From contig NZ_JACFYZ010000002.1 in the NCBI RefSeq assembly GCF_015712065.1, forward strand, positions 620,001 to 684,000: DNA of 64,000 nt, written 5' to 3'. The stretch is from Ectopseudomonas chengduensis. GTDB taxonomy: Bacteria > Pseudomonadota > Gammaproteobacteria > Pseudomonadales > Pseudomonadaceae. The notes beneath the pieces are model-generated. The model was not told the origin of the DNA. It searched no databases and worked only from the letters and a program-made list of their open reading frames with translations. The position numbers and the translations under genes are program-made. This document shows, piece after piece, positions 44,309-54,038 of this stretch (within the stretch, counting starts at the first letter, position 1; every line of letters begins with the position of its first letter).

Positions 44309-46369
44309 TTAAAAGTCCTTGCACAGCCGCAGCGCGTCGTAGATCGCCGCGTGGGTGTTGCGCTGGGCCACGCAGTCGCCGATGCGGAACAGCAGGTAGC
44401 CGTCGCCCGACTCGCTCAGGCACGGCTGCGGCTTGATCGCGAACAGCGCTTCGACGTCGATCTGGCCCTTATTGCGCGAGCCCTGCTTGAGCGCGTAGTA
44501 CAGCGATTCGTCCGGACGCACGCCGTTCTCCACCACCACCTGGTCGACCACCCGCTCCTCTTTCGCGCCGGTGTATTCGTTCTCCAGCACTGCCACCAGC
44601 TTGTCACCCTCGCGGTAGACCTTCTCCAGCATCAGGTCGCCGGTCATGATCACTTCCTTGGGGTACAGGCTGCGGTAGTAGGTGGGGAAGCTGGTGCCGC
44701 CGATGGCCACGCCCGGCTTGATGTCGTCGGTGACGATCTCCACCTTGGCGCCTTTCTCGGCCATGAAATCGGCCACCGACATGCCGGTGAACTCGCAGAT
44801 GGTGTCGTACACCAGCACGTTATTGCCGACCGCGACCTTGCCGTCGAGCACGTCCCAGCTGCTTACCACCAGGCCTTCGGCCGAACCCCAGTGCTCGTTC
44901 TGCTCGAGGAACGGGTGGCCGCCGTTGGCCAGCACCACGATATCCGGGCGCAGGTCGAGGATGGTCGCGGCGTCCGCCGCGGTGCCCAGGCGCAGGTCGA
45001 TATTCAGGCGCGCCAGTTCCAGCTGGAACCAGCGGGTGATGCCGGCCATCTGGTCGCGCTGCGGCGCCTTGGCGGCCAGGTTGATCTGCCCGCCGAGGCT
45101 GGCCTGCTTCTCGAACAGGGTGACGTCATGGCCGCGCTCGGCGGCGACGCGCGCCGCCTCCATGCCGGCCGGGCCGCCGCCGACTATGACCACCTTGCGC
45201 TTCGGTCCGGTGGATTTCTCGATGATATGCGGCAGGCCCATGTACTCGCGGCTGGTAGCGGCGTTCTGGATGCACAGCACGTCGAGGCCCTGGTACTGGC
45301 GGTCGATGCAGTAGTTGGCGCCGACGCACTGCTTGATTTGGTCGACCTGGCCCATCTTGATCTTGGCGATCAGGTGCGGGTCGGCGATGTGCGCGCGGGT
45401 CATGCCGACCATGTCGACATAGCCGCCTTCGAGAATGCGCGTGGCCTGGTTCGGGTCCTTGATGTTCTGCGCGTGCAGCACCGGCACCTTGACCACTTCC
45501 TTGATCCCGGCCGCCAGGTGCAGGAAGGGCTCCGGCGGATAGCTCATGTTCGGAATGACGTTGGCCAGGGTGTTGTGGGTGTCGCACCCTGATCCAACTA
45601 CCCCAATAAAATCGAGCATACCGGTGGCGTCGTAGTAGGCGGCGATCTGCTTCATGTCCTCGTGGGACAGGCCGTCCGGGTGGAACTCGTCACCGCAGAT
45701 GCGCATACCCACGCAGAAATCGTCGCCCACTTCGGCGCGCACGGCCTTGAGTACTTCCAGGCCAAACTTCATCCGGCCCTCGAAGGTACCGCCCCATTCG
45801 TCGGTGCGCTTGTTCACCCGCGGCGACCAGAACTGGTCGATCATGTGCTGGTGCACGGCGGACAGCTCGACACCGTCCAGGCCACCTTCCTTGGCGCGGC
45901 GGGCGGCCTGCGCGTAGTTGCCGATCACCCGCCAGATTTCCTCGACCTCGATGGTCTTGCAGGTGGCGCGGTGCACCGGTTCGCGGATGCCCGACGGTGA
46001 CATCAGGGTCGGCCAGTGGAAACCGTCCCAGCGCGAGCGGCGGCCCATGTGGGTAATCTGGATCATGATCTTGGCGCCGTGCTTGTGCATGGCGTCGGCC
46101 AGGTTCTGGAAGTGCGGAATGATGCGGTCGGTGGACAGGTTGACCGAACTCCACCACTGCTGCGGGCTGTCGATGGCCACCACCGAGGAGCCGCCGCAGA
46201 TGGCCAGGCCGATGCCGCCCTTGGCCTTCTCTTCGTAGTACTTCACATAGCGCTCGGTGGTCATGCCGCCGTCGGTGGCGTAGACCTCGGCGTGCGCGGT
46301 GGACAGCACACGGTTGCGGATGGTCAGCTTGCCGATCTGGATCGGCTGGAACATTGCTTCGAAGGCCAT
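44309..46369 (-). CDS. dgcA: Dimethylglycine demethylase subunit DgcA
   Basis: 686 residues. N-terminal old-yellow-enzyme FMN barrel (about 5-345), iron-sulfur region (348-366) and C-terminal FAD/NAD domains (KVVIVGGGPAGMEAARVAAE near 392), like trimethylamine dehydrogenase. Two differences from that enzyme: the Cys that binds FMN covalently is Ala here (STAHAEVY), and the iron-sulfur motif reads CVGANYC...C, with Ala351 where the second of four Cys is expected (Cys348, Cys354 and Cys366 remain). Oxidatively removes a methyl group from dimethylglycine. Confidence 0.94.
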   Translation of the reverse strand: MAFEAMFQPIQIGKLTIRNRVLSTAHAEVYATDGGMTTERYVKYYEEKAKGGIGLAICGGSSVVAIDSPQQWWSSVNLSTDRIIPHFQNLADAMHKHGAKIMIQITHMGRRSRWDGFHWPTLMSPSGIREPVHRATCKTIEVEEIWRVIGNYAQAARRAKEGGLDGVELSAVHQHMIDQFWSPRVNKRTDEWGGTFEGRMKFGLEVLKAVRAEVGDDFCVGMRICGDEFHPDGLSHEDMKQIAAYYDATGMLDFIGVVGSGCDTHNTLANVIPNMSYPPEPFLHLAAGIKEVVKVPVLHAQNIKDPNQATRILEGGYVDMVGMTRAHIADPHLIAKIKMGQVDQIKQCVGANYCIDRQYQGLDVLCIQNAATSREYMGLPHIIEKSTGPKRKVVIVGGGPAGMEAARVAAERGHDVTLFEKQASLGGQINLAAKAPQRDQMAGITRWFQLELARLNIDLRLGTAADAATILDLRPDIVVLANGGHPFLEQNEHWGSAEGLVVSSWDVLDGKVAVGNNVLVYDTICEFTGMSVADFMAEKGAKVEIVTDDIKPGVAIGGTSFPTYYRSLYPKEVIMTGDLMLEKVYREGDKLVAVLENEYTGAKEERVVDQVVVENGVRPDESLYYALKQGSRNKGQIDVEALFAIKPQPCLSESGDGYLLFRIGDCVAQRNTHAAIYDALRLCKDF

Positions 46370-46443
46370 TACGGCATCCTCACGGTAAGCGCTCTAGCGT
46401 TGTGGGAGGCGCTGGCCGCTCCCACGGATTTCTTATGGGTGAC

Positions 46444-46974
46444 TCAGAGTGGCCGGGTGACGAACAGGCCGTCGTCATGGCCCTCTTCGGCGCCGCTGTA
46501 CTCCTGCACGGTAACGGTGCGGATCGGGCTGCCCTTGGCGGCCAGAATCTGGTCGATGGCGCCGGAGAACCAGCCGGTGAACATGTAGTCGACCTTGCGA
46601 CCCACCTTGCCGTACACGTAGACGAAGGCCGAATGCTTGAGCTTGACCTCGGCATGGCCGGTTTCCAGGTCGAGCTTCTGCGTTTCGAACAGACCCCAGC
46701 CGCGTTGCGACAGGCGCTTCATGTAGTGCTCGAACACCGCAGCGCCTGAAATGCCATGGCACTCGGCTTCCTTCTCGCACCAGTGCCAGGCGGACTTGTA
46801 GCCGGCCTTGTAGAGGATCTCGGCGTACTTGTCGGCGCCGAGCACTTCCTCGATGCCCATGTGGTTGTTGACGAAGAAGTGACGCGGCACGTACAGCATC
46901 GGTAGCGCGTCGGTGGTCCAGACGCCGGTTTCGTCGTCGACGGCGATGGGCATTTCGGGGGCGTGGGTGGCCAT
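46444..46974 (-). CDS. DUF5943 protein with 4-vinyl-reductase-like domain
   Basis: 176 residues. N-terminal segment (PMLYVPRHFFVNNHMGIEEV) followed by a V4R-like region (LYKAGYKSAWHWCEKEAECH, then ISGAAVFEHYMKRLSQRGWG and WFSGAIDQILAAKGSP). Cys and His residues in WHWCEKEAECH might bind metal. The same gene lies beside dgcA in P. aeruginosa and is part of the GbdR-controlled set, but its role is unknown. A 2-nt-scale function such as cofactor insertion or carrying formaldehyde equivalents is only conjecture. 74 nt before dgcA. Confidence 0.82.
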   Translation of the reverse strand: MATHAPEMPIAVDDETGVWTTDALPMLYVPRHFFVNNHMGIEEVLGADKYAEILYKAGYKSAWHWCEKEAECHGISGAAVFEHYMKRLSQRGWGLFETQKLDLETGHAEVKLKHSAFVYVYGKVGRKVDYMFTGWFSGAIDQILAAKGSPIRTVTVQEYSGAEEGHDDGLFVTRPL

Positions 46975-46999
46975 ATACGGAAACTCCAGAGTTTGAACC

Positions 47000-47075
47000 G
47001 TAGGAGCGGCTTCAGCCGCGAAGCTTCAGGGCACGCCGTCCCTGCGGGACGGATCGCGGCTGAAGCCGCTCCTAC
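47000..47075. repeat. GTAGGAGC-type inverted repeat
   Basis: Left arm GTAGGAGCGGCTTCAGCC, right arm GGCTGAAGCCGCTCCTAC, perfect complements; the interior CCGTCCCTGCGGGACGG forms a second stem. Lies between the dipeptidase-like gene and the DUF5943 gene. Confidence 0.8.
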
Positions 47076-47096
47076 CAGGATTGGGTTGGGAGGGGC

Positions 47097-48074
<978 letters not shown>

Positions 48075-48236
48075 CAGGCTTGTCCCCTAAACGGATGCAC
48101 CGAGTCGGTCGTCGGCGCTTTGGGGAGAGCTTATCCCTGGGGGGCAGGGCGACCCGGTGCAAAAACGACTGAGGGTTTGCCGAAAGCGTCAAGCCGAGGT
48201 CGCGAACGGATATGCCAGCGTTTCGCCCGTTACCGC

Positions 48237-48296
48237 GTAGCTCGGATGCAAGCCGGGGAATCTGTGGCGCCTGGCCCCGGATTGCATCCGGGCTAC
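48237..48296. repeat. GTAGCTCGG-type inverted repeat
   Basis: GTAGCTCGGATGCAAGCCGG at the left and CCGGATTGCATCCGGGCTAC at the right. Lies in the 229-base gap between cdhR end and the start of the dgc operon. Confidence 0.75.
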
Positions 48297-48303
48297 GGTT
48301 GGC

Positions 48304-49251
48304 CTAGCTGCCTGGTCGTTCGTGACGATCCTGGCTGGGGCTGACGGCGAAGCGCTTGCGGTAGCAGCGCGAGAAGTACGAGGCCGAATCGAAGCCGCAG
48401 GCCAGGCCCACCTCCAGCACGTTCAGATCGCTCTGGCGCAGCAACTGGCGCGCCTTGTCCAGCCGCAGGTCAAGGTAGAAGGCCGAAGGCGTGGTATCCA
48501 GATGATGACGAAACAGCCGCTCCAACTGGCGCACGGTGATGCCGGCCAACTCGGCCAGCGCCTCGGTGGACAGCGGTTGCTCGCACTGGCGCTCCATCTC
48601 GCCGACCACCCGCACCAACTTCTTGTTGTGCAGGTCGTAGCGACTGGCCACCTGCATACGCTGGTGATCCAGACGGGTGCGGATGCGGCTGACCACGAAC
48701 TGTTCGGACACCTGCACCGCCAGCGGCTCGCCGTGTTCCTGGCCGATCAGGCCGAGCATCAGGTCGAGGCTGCTGGTGCCCCCTGCGCTGGTGATGCGTT
48801 TACCGTCGATCTCGAACAGCTCCTGGGTGACCAGCAACGCCGGGTAGCGCTCGCGAAAGGCGTCGATGGCTTCCCAGTGCAGGGTCAGACGCTGGTGCTG
48901 GAACAGCCCGGCCTCGGCCAGCACGAAGCTGCCGGTGTCGATGCCGCCGAGCACTGCCAGTTCCGGTTCGCGCCGTTGCAGCCAGTGCGCCAGGTGATGG
49001 TCGTAGTGGGCCAGCGGTTCGAAGCCGGCGACCACGAACAGCGCCTGGGTGTCAGCGGGCAGTTCCAGGCCGCCATCGACGTTGAGCGACATGCCGTTAC
49101 TGGCCTTCACGGCATTGCCGTCCTGGCTGAGCAGGCGCCAGCGATACAGTTCGCCGCGAAAGCGATTGGCCACGCGCAGCGGTTCGATGGCCGACATCAG
49201 GCCCATCATGGAAAAGCCGGGTAGCAGCAGGAAGCAGAATGTCTGAGGCAT
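48304..49251 (-). CDS. cdhR: Carnitine catabolism regulator CdhR
   Basis: 315 residues, GlxA-type regulator like GbdR: N-terminal DJ-1/PfpI domain (FCFLLLPGFSMMGLMSAIEP; GGIDTGSFVLAEAGL) and C-terminal AraC domain (LAGITVRQLERLFRHHLDTT; FDSASYFSRCYRKRFAVSPS). Read divergently from caiX-cdhCAB, the same arrangement as in P. aeruginosa, where CdhR activates carnitine use. Start at ATG 49251; the open frame to 49374 is filled by a repeat and is not coding. Confidence 0.92.
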   Translation of the reverse strand: MPQTFCFLLLPGFSMMGLMSAIEPLRVANRFRGELYRWRLLSQDGNAVKASNGMSLNVDGGLELPADTQALFVVAGFEPLAHYDHHLAHWLQRREPELAVLGGIDTGSFVLAEAGLFQHQRLTLHWEAIDAFRERYPALLVTQELFEIDGKRITSAGGTSSLDLMLGLIGQEHGEPLAVQVSEQFVVSRIRTRLDHQRMQVASRYDLHNKKLVRVVGEMERQCEQPLSTEALAELAGITVRQLERLFRHHLDTTPSAFYLDLRLDKARQLLRQSDLNVLEVGLACGFDSASYFSRCYRKRFAVSPSQDRHERPGS

Positions 49252-49551
49252 ACAGGTCACGACGCCGGTGCAGGGTGGCAGGTAGCCCGGATGCAATCCG
49301 GGGGCGGATTCCCGGATCGCATCCGGGCTACGGGCATGTCGAAAGATTAATGGGCCAGCATGGCTCTCATGCAAGCAGAAAGTCGGTATGGGTCAATAGA
49401 TAGTCGCTCAAGTGCGAATGAGGCGTGAAATCGAAGCGTAAGGTGTTTTCATCGGGAGACGAAAGTCCCCGAACACGGTGGGGGTTCTGTCCGTTGGCAG
49501 GCCTCTAGAAGAACGAAATAGAACCGCTGTGACACGATGAGGAGCACCCAG
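49252..49551. other. cdhR-caiX divergent control region
   Basis: 300 bases. The first part carries a repeat (49282-49331); the rest (about 49332-49538) must hold the divergent promoters and CdhR site. An imperfect inverted stretch GGGAGACGAAAGTCCC (49456-49471) is the best operator candidate that I can see. Confidence 0.5.
49282..49331. repeat. GTAGCCCGG-type inverted repeat
   Basis: GTAGCCCGGATGCAATCCGG and CCGGATCGCATCCGGGCTAC form the arms (two mismatched positions). Confidence 0.8.
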
Positions 49552-50484
49552 ATGAAAGGTCTTACCGCGCTGGCCGCGTGCTGCACCCTGAGCCTGTTCA
49601 GTACCTCCCTGCTGGCCGACGACGCCAGTTGCAAGAACGTTCGCATCGGCGCCGTCGGCTGGACCGACGTGGTCGCCACCACCGCCGTCGCCAGTGAACT
49701 GTTGCAGGGCCTCGGTTACGAAACCAAGCAGACCCAGGCGTCGCAACAGATCATCTTCGCCGGTATTCAGAAAGGGCAGATCGATGCCTTCCTCGGTTAC
49801 TGGAAGCCGATCATGGACGACAACATCAAACCCTTCCTCGACGCTGGCGCGGTCAAGGTCGCGGCCGAGCCGTCGCTGGATGACGCCGTGGCCGTGCTCG
49901 CCGTACCCAGCTACACCGCTGACAAGGGCCTCAAGACCCTGGCCGACATCGCCAAATTCAAGGACGAGCTAGACGGCAAGATCTATGGCATCGAAGCCGG
50001 TTCGGGCGCCAATACGGCGATCCAGAAAATGATCGACTCCAATCAGTTCGGTCTGGGTGGCTTCAAACTGGTGGAGTCGAGTGAAGCAGGCATGCTCGCC
50101 GCCGTTGGCCGCGCCGTACGCAACGAGAAACCGGTGGTGTTCTTTGGCTGGAAACCGCACCCGATGAACCTGTCGATGCAGGTCACCTACCTGACCGGCA
50201 CTGACGACGTGTTCGGCCCCAACGATGGAGCCGCCACGGTGTCCACCGTCACCGCGCCGGACTACGCCGAGCGTTGCCCCAACGCCAACCGCCTGCTCAC
50301 CAGCCTGCGCTTTACCAGCGAGCAGGAAGCAGAGCTGATGCAGCCGATCATGGATCGTAAGCCGGCCGCCCAGGTGGCGCGTGACTGGATCAAGGCCAAC
50401 CCGCAGGTGGTCGAGGCCTGGCTTGAGGGCGTCACCACGCTGGACGGCAAGCCCGCCAGCGCCGCGCTGGTCGCCGGCAACTGA
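49552..50484 (+). CDS. caiX: Carnitine ABC substrate-binding protein CaiX
   Basis: 310 residues, ChoX-family binding protein with a signal peptide (about 1-23). Trp positions of the aromatic box are kept (VGWTD, GYWKP, GWKPH), but the ChoX Tyr segment reads VAVLA and the GNDGN segment reads GSGAN, so the pocket differs, fitting L-carnitine rather than choline. First gene of the carnitine operon, divergent from cdhR. ATG at 49552 preceded by GAGGAG. A terminator-like hairpin follows it. Confidence 0.92.
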   Translation: MKGLTALAACCTLSLFSTSLLADDASCKNVRIGAVGWTDVVATTAVASELLQGLGYETKQTQASQQIIFAGIQKGQIDAFLGYWKPIMDDNIKPFLDAGAVKVAAEPSLDDAVAVLAVPSYTADKGLKTLADIAKFKDELDGKIYGIEAGSGANTAIQKMIDSNQFGLGGFKLVESSEAGMLAAVGRAVRNEKPVVFFGWKPHPMNLSMQVTYLTGTDDVFGPNDGAATVSTVTAPDYAERCPNANRLLTSLRFTSEQEAELMQPIMDRKPAAQVARDWIKANPQVVEAWLEGVTTLDGKPASAALVAGN

Positions 50485-50490
50485 TACCAC

Positions 50491-50523
50491 GGCGCCGGTT
50501 GATCCGGCGCCAACTCTCTTTTT
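50491..50523 (+). terminator. Attenuator-like hairpin between caiX and cdhC
   Basis: GGCGCCGG (50491-50498) and CCGGCGCC (50504-50511) form a perfect stem with a 5-nt loop; AACTCTCTTTTT follows. Partial termination here would give more binding protein than enzymes. Confidence 0.65.
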
Positions 50524-50582
50524 GCACAACGCCTGCGGCCTTGCCGTCGGCACTCGTTCGCCTCTGGAAAGGACAGTCGAAA

Positions 50583-51470
50583 ATGAATTACGAGGTTATC
50601 GTCACCTGCGCGGTGACCGGCGCTGGCGACACCGTCGGCAAGCACCCGGCCATCCCGGTCACGCCCAAGGAGATCGCCGCCGCCGCCATCGAGGCTGCCA
50701 AGGCCGGCGCTACCGTCGCCCACTGCCATGTGCGCGACCCGCAGACCGGCAAGCCGAGCCGCGACGTGGCGCTGTACCGCGAGTTGGTTGAGCGCATTCG
50801 CGAAAGCGATACCGACGTGATCATCAACCTCACCGCCGGCATGGGCGGCGACCTGGAGATCGGCCAGGGTGAGCAGCCGCTGGAGTTCGGCACCGGCACC
50901 GACCTGGTCGGGCCAATCACCCGTCTGGCGCATGTCGAGGAACTGTTGCCGGAAATCTGCACCCTGGACTGCGGCACCCTGAATTTCGGCGACGGCGATT
51001 TCATCTACGTCTCCACCCCGGCGCAGCTGCGCGCCGGCGCCAAGCGCATCACCGAGCTGGGCGTGAAGGCCGAACTGGAAATCTTCGACACCGGCCACCT
51101 GTGGTTCGCCAAGCAGATGATCAAGGAAGGGCTGCTGGACGACCCGCTGATCCAGCTGTGCCTGGGCATCCCCTGGGGCGCGCCGGCCGACACCACGACC
51201 ATGAAGGCCATGGCCGACAACCTGCCGCCTGGCATCACCTGGGCCGGCTTTGGCATCGGCCGCATGCAGATGCCCATGGTCGCCCAGGCCATGCTGCTTG
51301 GCGGCCACGTGCGGGTGGGGCTGGAAGACAACATCTGGCTGGATCGCGGCGTGCACGCCAGCAACGGCCAGTTGGTCGAGCGCGCCATCGAGATCATCGA
51401 ACGCCTCGGCGGCCGCGCCCTGACCCCGGCCGAGGGGCGGGAAAAGATGAAGCTCAAGCGCCGCGGCTAA
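50583..51470 (+). CDS. cdhC: 3-dehydrocarnitine cleavage enzyme (BKACE family)
   Basis: 295 residues of the beta-keto acid cleavage family. Zinc ligands in HCHVRD (about 47-52); other motifs [32 protein letters not shown] and [13 protein letters not shown]. Converts 3-dehydrocarnitine plus acetyl-CoA to betainyl-CoA and acetoacetate. ATG at 50583 after GGAAAGGACAG. Lies between caiX and cdhA as in P. aeruginosa. Confidence 0.93.
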   Translation: MNYEVIVTCAVTGAGDTVGKHPAIPVTPKEIAAAAIEAAKAGATVAHCHVRDPQTGKPSRDVALYRELVERIRESDTDVIINLTAGMGGDLEIGQGEQPLEFGTGTDLVGPITRLAHVEELLPEICTLDCGTLNFGDGDFIYVSTPAQLRAGAKRITELGVKAELEIFDTGHLWFAKQMIKEGLLDDPLIQLCLGIPWGAPADTTTMKAMADNLPPGITWAGFGIGRMQMPMVAQAMLLGGHVRVGLEDNIWLDRGVHASNGQLVERAIEIIERLGGRALTPAEGREKMKLKRRG

Positions 51471-51511
51471 AGCGCAGCGCCGCCCGGCCCCCCCAGATTC
51501 GCGCCGCGCTT

Positions 51512-51592
51512 GTGGGAGGGGCTTTAGCCGCGACAGCCCGGATGCAATCCGGGGAAATTTCACCTGCCATCCCCGGATTGCATCCGGGCTAC
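51512..51592. repeat. Compound repeat between cdhC and cdhA
   Basis: A half unit GTGGGAGGGGCTTTAGCCGCG (51512 on, written in pieces: GTGGGAGGGG, CTTTAGCCGCG) joins a full unit AGCCCGGATGCAATCCGGGG / CCCCGGATTGCATCCGGGCT (51535-51590). It fills most of the 140-base gap within the operon. Confidence 0.8.
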
Positions 51593-51610
51593 ACCCGCAA
51601 GGAACCCACC

Positions 51611-52576
51611 ATGTCCTTCGTTACCGATATCAAGACCTTCGCCGCCCTCGGCACCGGCGTGATCGGCGCCGGCTGGATCGCCCGTGCCCTGGCCCATGGC
51701 CTCGACGTGATCGCCTGGGACCCGGCGCCTGGCGCCGAGGCTGCATTGCGCACGCGTCTGGCCAATGCCTGGCCGGCGCTGGAAAAACAGGGCCTGGCCC
51801 CCGGCGCCTCGCTGGATCGCCTGCGCTTCGTCAGCACCATCGAAGACTGCGTACGCGATGCCGATTTCATCCAGGAGAGCGCGCCCGAGCGCCTCGAGCT
51901 CAAGTGCGAGCTGCACGCGAAGATCAGCGCCGCCGCGCGCCGGGATGTGTTGATCGGCTCGAGCACTTCGGGCCTGCTGCCCAGCGAGTTCTACGCCGAT
52001 GCCGCACACCCCGAGCGCTGCGTGGTCGGCCATCCGTTCAACCCGGTGTATCTGCTGCCGCTGGTGGAGGTGGTGGGCGGTGCGAAGACCGCCCCGGAGG
52101 CGGTGCAGGCCGCCATCGAGGTCTACCAATCGCTGGGCATGCGCCCGCTGCATGTGCGCAAGGAGGTGCCGGGCTTTATCGCCGACCGCTTGCTCGAGGC
52201 GCTGTGGCGCGAGGCGCTGCACCTGGTCAACGACGGCGTGGCGACCACCGGCGAGATCGACGACGCGATCCGCTTCGGCGCCGGCCTGCGCTGGTCCTTT
52301 ATGGGCAGTTTCCTGACCTACACCCTGGCCGGCGGCCCGGCCGGCATGCGTCACTTCATGGCCCAGTTCGGCCCGGCGCTGAAGCTGCCCTGGACGTACC
52401 TCGAGGCGCCGGAGCTGACCGAGGGGCTGATCGACGCGGTGGTCGAGGGCACTGCCGAGCAGCAGGGCGAACGCAGCCTGGATGCCCTGGAGCGCTATCG
52501 CGACGATTGCCTGCTGGCGGTGTTGGAGGCGATCCGCCAGACCAAGGCCAAGCATGGCTTCGAGTTCGCCGAGTAA
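51611..52576 (+). CDS. cdhA: L-carnitine dehydrogenase
   Basis: 321 residues, 3-hydroxyacyl-CoA dehydrogenase superfamily. Rossmann motif [15 protein letters not shown] (about 14-28); [11 protein letters not shown]; catalytic His in [18 protein letters not shown] (about 140-157); C-terminal domain with [19 protein letters not shown]. Oxidises L-carnitine to 3-dehydrocarnitine with NAD. ATG at 51611 chosen; the open frame extends upstream to 51101 through the repeat and cdhC in another frame, which is not coding. Confidence 0.93.
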   Translation: MSFVTDIKTFAALGTGVIGAGWIARALAHGLDVIAWDPAPGAEAALRTRLANAWPALEKQGLAPGASLDRLRFVSTIEDCVRDADFIQESAPERLELKCELHAKISAAARRDVLIGSSTSGLLPSEFYADAAHPERCVVGHPFNPVYLLPLVEVVGGAKTAPEAVQAAIEVYQSLGMRPLHVRKEVPGFIADRLLEALWREALHLVNDGVATTGEIDDAIRFGAGLRWSFMGSFLTYTLAGGPAGMRHFMAQFGPALKLPWTYLEAPELTEGLIDAVVEGTAEQQGERSLDALERYRDDCLLAVLEAIRQTKAKHGFEFAE

Positions 52577-52775
52577 CCGAGTCACTCCCGGTGCGCATGG
52601 CGCACCCTATGCCAGAATATCCAGCCGCTCCGAGCTAGCTCCCCCCTCCCATTTATGGGGCAAAAGCGGGAACAGCGAAGCACTGCTTCGCCCGCTGTTG
52701 CGACCTGAGCTCTGCGAAGAGCTGGGGCACAGAGTGGGGGCTGGGGAAGAGGGCCGCTTCAGGAGCCACACTGAA

Positions 52776-53252
52776 ATGTGCAACAAACCACTTACCACCT
52801 ACCGCACCGGTGTTGCCCCCGACTGGGTCGACTACAACGGCCACTTGCGTGACGCCTTCTACCTGCTGATCTTCAGCCATGCCACCGATGCGCTGATGGA
52901 TGTGCTGGGCCTGGACGAAGCCGGCCGTGCCCGCACCGGCCACACGCTGTACACCCTGGAGTGTCACCTGAACTTCCTGGCGGAGGTGAAGGAAGGCGAG
53001 CGGGTGGAGGTGCGTACGCAGCTTTTGGCGTATGACGCCAAACGCCTGCATATCCACCATGCGCTGTATCGACCTGGCGAGGACGCCAGCCTGGCGGAAA
53101 GCGAGCAGATGCTGATGAATATCGACAGTGCCGCCGGCCGCGCGGCGCCGTTCGACGCTCAGTTGGCCGACAAGGTCGTGCAGCTGGCCAGCGAGCATCA
53201 GGGATTGCCACAGCCGGTCTGCGTTGGCCGAGTTATCGGCTTGCGCCGCTAG
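52776..53252 (+). CDS. cdhB: Betainyl-CoA thioesterase (4HBT fold)
   Basis: 158 residues, hotdog-fold thioesterase: VAPDWVDYNGHLRDAFYLLI at 13-32 (Asp of the 4HBT active site in VDYNGH), then TLECHLNFLAEVKEGERVEV. It should hydrolyse betainyl-CoA to glycine betaine. In some bacteria this domain is fused to carnitine dehydrogenase; here the genes are separate with 199 nt between. ATG at 52776 with AGGAG 10 nt upstream. No hocS esterase gene follows. Confidence 0.88.
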   Translation: MCNKPLTTYRTGVAPDWVDYNGHLRDAFYLLIFSHATDALMDVLGLDEAGRARTGHTLYTLECHLNFLAEVKEGERVEVRTQLLAYDAKRLHIHHALYRPGEDASLAESEQMLMNIDSAAGRAAPFDAQLADKVVQLASEHQGLPQPVCVGRVIGLRR

Positions 53253-53253
53253 C

Positions 53254-53330
53254 AAGCTTCGCCCCGGGGCGGGGCTCCTACAGGTCGGCGGGGCTGCTCG
53301 TGCTTGCGTAGGAGCCGCGCCCCGCAGCGA
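53254..53330. repeat. GTAGGAGC-type repeat pair after cdhB
   Basis: GCCCCGGGGCGGGGCTCCTAC ends at 53281 (in pieces: GCCCCGGGGCG, GGGCTCCTAC) and an opposing GTAGGAGCCGCGCCCCG begins at 53308. Two inverted units between the convergent cdhB and YkgJ genes. Confidence 0.75.
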
Positions 53331-53381
53331 ACTCGGTATATCAGGCGAGCTGGACGCCAGATTCGCCCGGCACCTTTTCGA

Positions 53382-53777
53382 CTACTTTGGCTTGTACGCG
53401 CAATACCCTGGTCGCGGACCGACCTTGGGGTGATGACGGCAGGTGTCCGGGCGCTTCTCATAGACGGTGCACAGGCGCGTCTTGCGATCGAGGAACAGGC
53501 AGTCGTTGTTGGACATGCGGATCAGGGTGAAGATGCCCGACTTCTGGTTGAAGCGCTCGACGATGCCGTCCTTCTGCAGGCGCTTGGCGATGTTCTTCGG
53601 TGGCTCGCTGCGCTCGAACTCGTCCACCAGCTCCAGGCGGATCAGATCGTTCAGGCGCACCTCAACCGGCATGGTGCAGCAGGTGGACATGCAGCTATGG
53701 CACATGTCGGCCGTGTATTTGGCCCAGGTTTCCAGGCGGTCGATCTCTGCAGCGGCTATCAGGCGGGGTTTTATCAT
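53382..53777 (-). CDS. YkgJ-family cysteine-cluster protein
   Basis: 131 residues with the conserved Cys set of the YkgJ/CxxCxxCC family: MCHSCMSTCC (about 26-35), then NDCLFLD, RLCTVYEKRPDTCRHHP and GYCAYKPK at the end. The cluster probably binds zinc or iron-sulfur; function unknown. ATG at 53777 is used; the open frame continues to 54497 through a promoter region and opposite the DUF2339 gene and lacks protein-like features. Confidence 0.87.
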   Translation of the reverse strand: MIKPRLIAAAEIDRLETWAKYTADMCHSCMSTCCTMPVEVRLNDLIRLELVDEFERSEPPKNIAKRLQKDGIVERFNQKSGIFTLIRMSNNDCLFLDRKTRLCTVYEKRPDTCRHHPKVGPRPGYCAYKPK

Positions 53778-54038
53778 GATGCTCGGGTAGGCCTGTCTTG
53801 TGCGGCGGACTGTTCGCTTCGCTCCCGAATCCGCCCTACGGTCACGGGGCGGCGATGATAGCGGGCGCGTGGCGTTTGTGAAGCACCGGCTGGCGGCTGA
53901 TCGCTTTGCGTTGTGCCTGTGAACGGCTTGGCAGTCGTCTCTCTGGGTGTGGGTCGGCGCGGCTCCTATACTGTGGCTCGTCTCGGGCGGCCAGCAGGAA
54001 CGTGAGGCGACTTCTTTCTCAGGATTGGGACATAACGC

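Noticed and set aside
44234..45592. 452-codon open frame opposite dgcA
   Set aside because: Antisense shadow of dgcA with low-complexity Val/His/Asp composition.
49282..49331. Possible CRISPR-like or mobile element repeat
   Set aside because: Inverted, not direct, repeats without spacers; same type recurs singly between many genes, so it is a REP-like unit.
51101..51610. N-terminal extension of cdhA
   Set aside because: Overlaps cdhC in another frame and a repeat; the Rossmann start at 51611 is normal.
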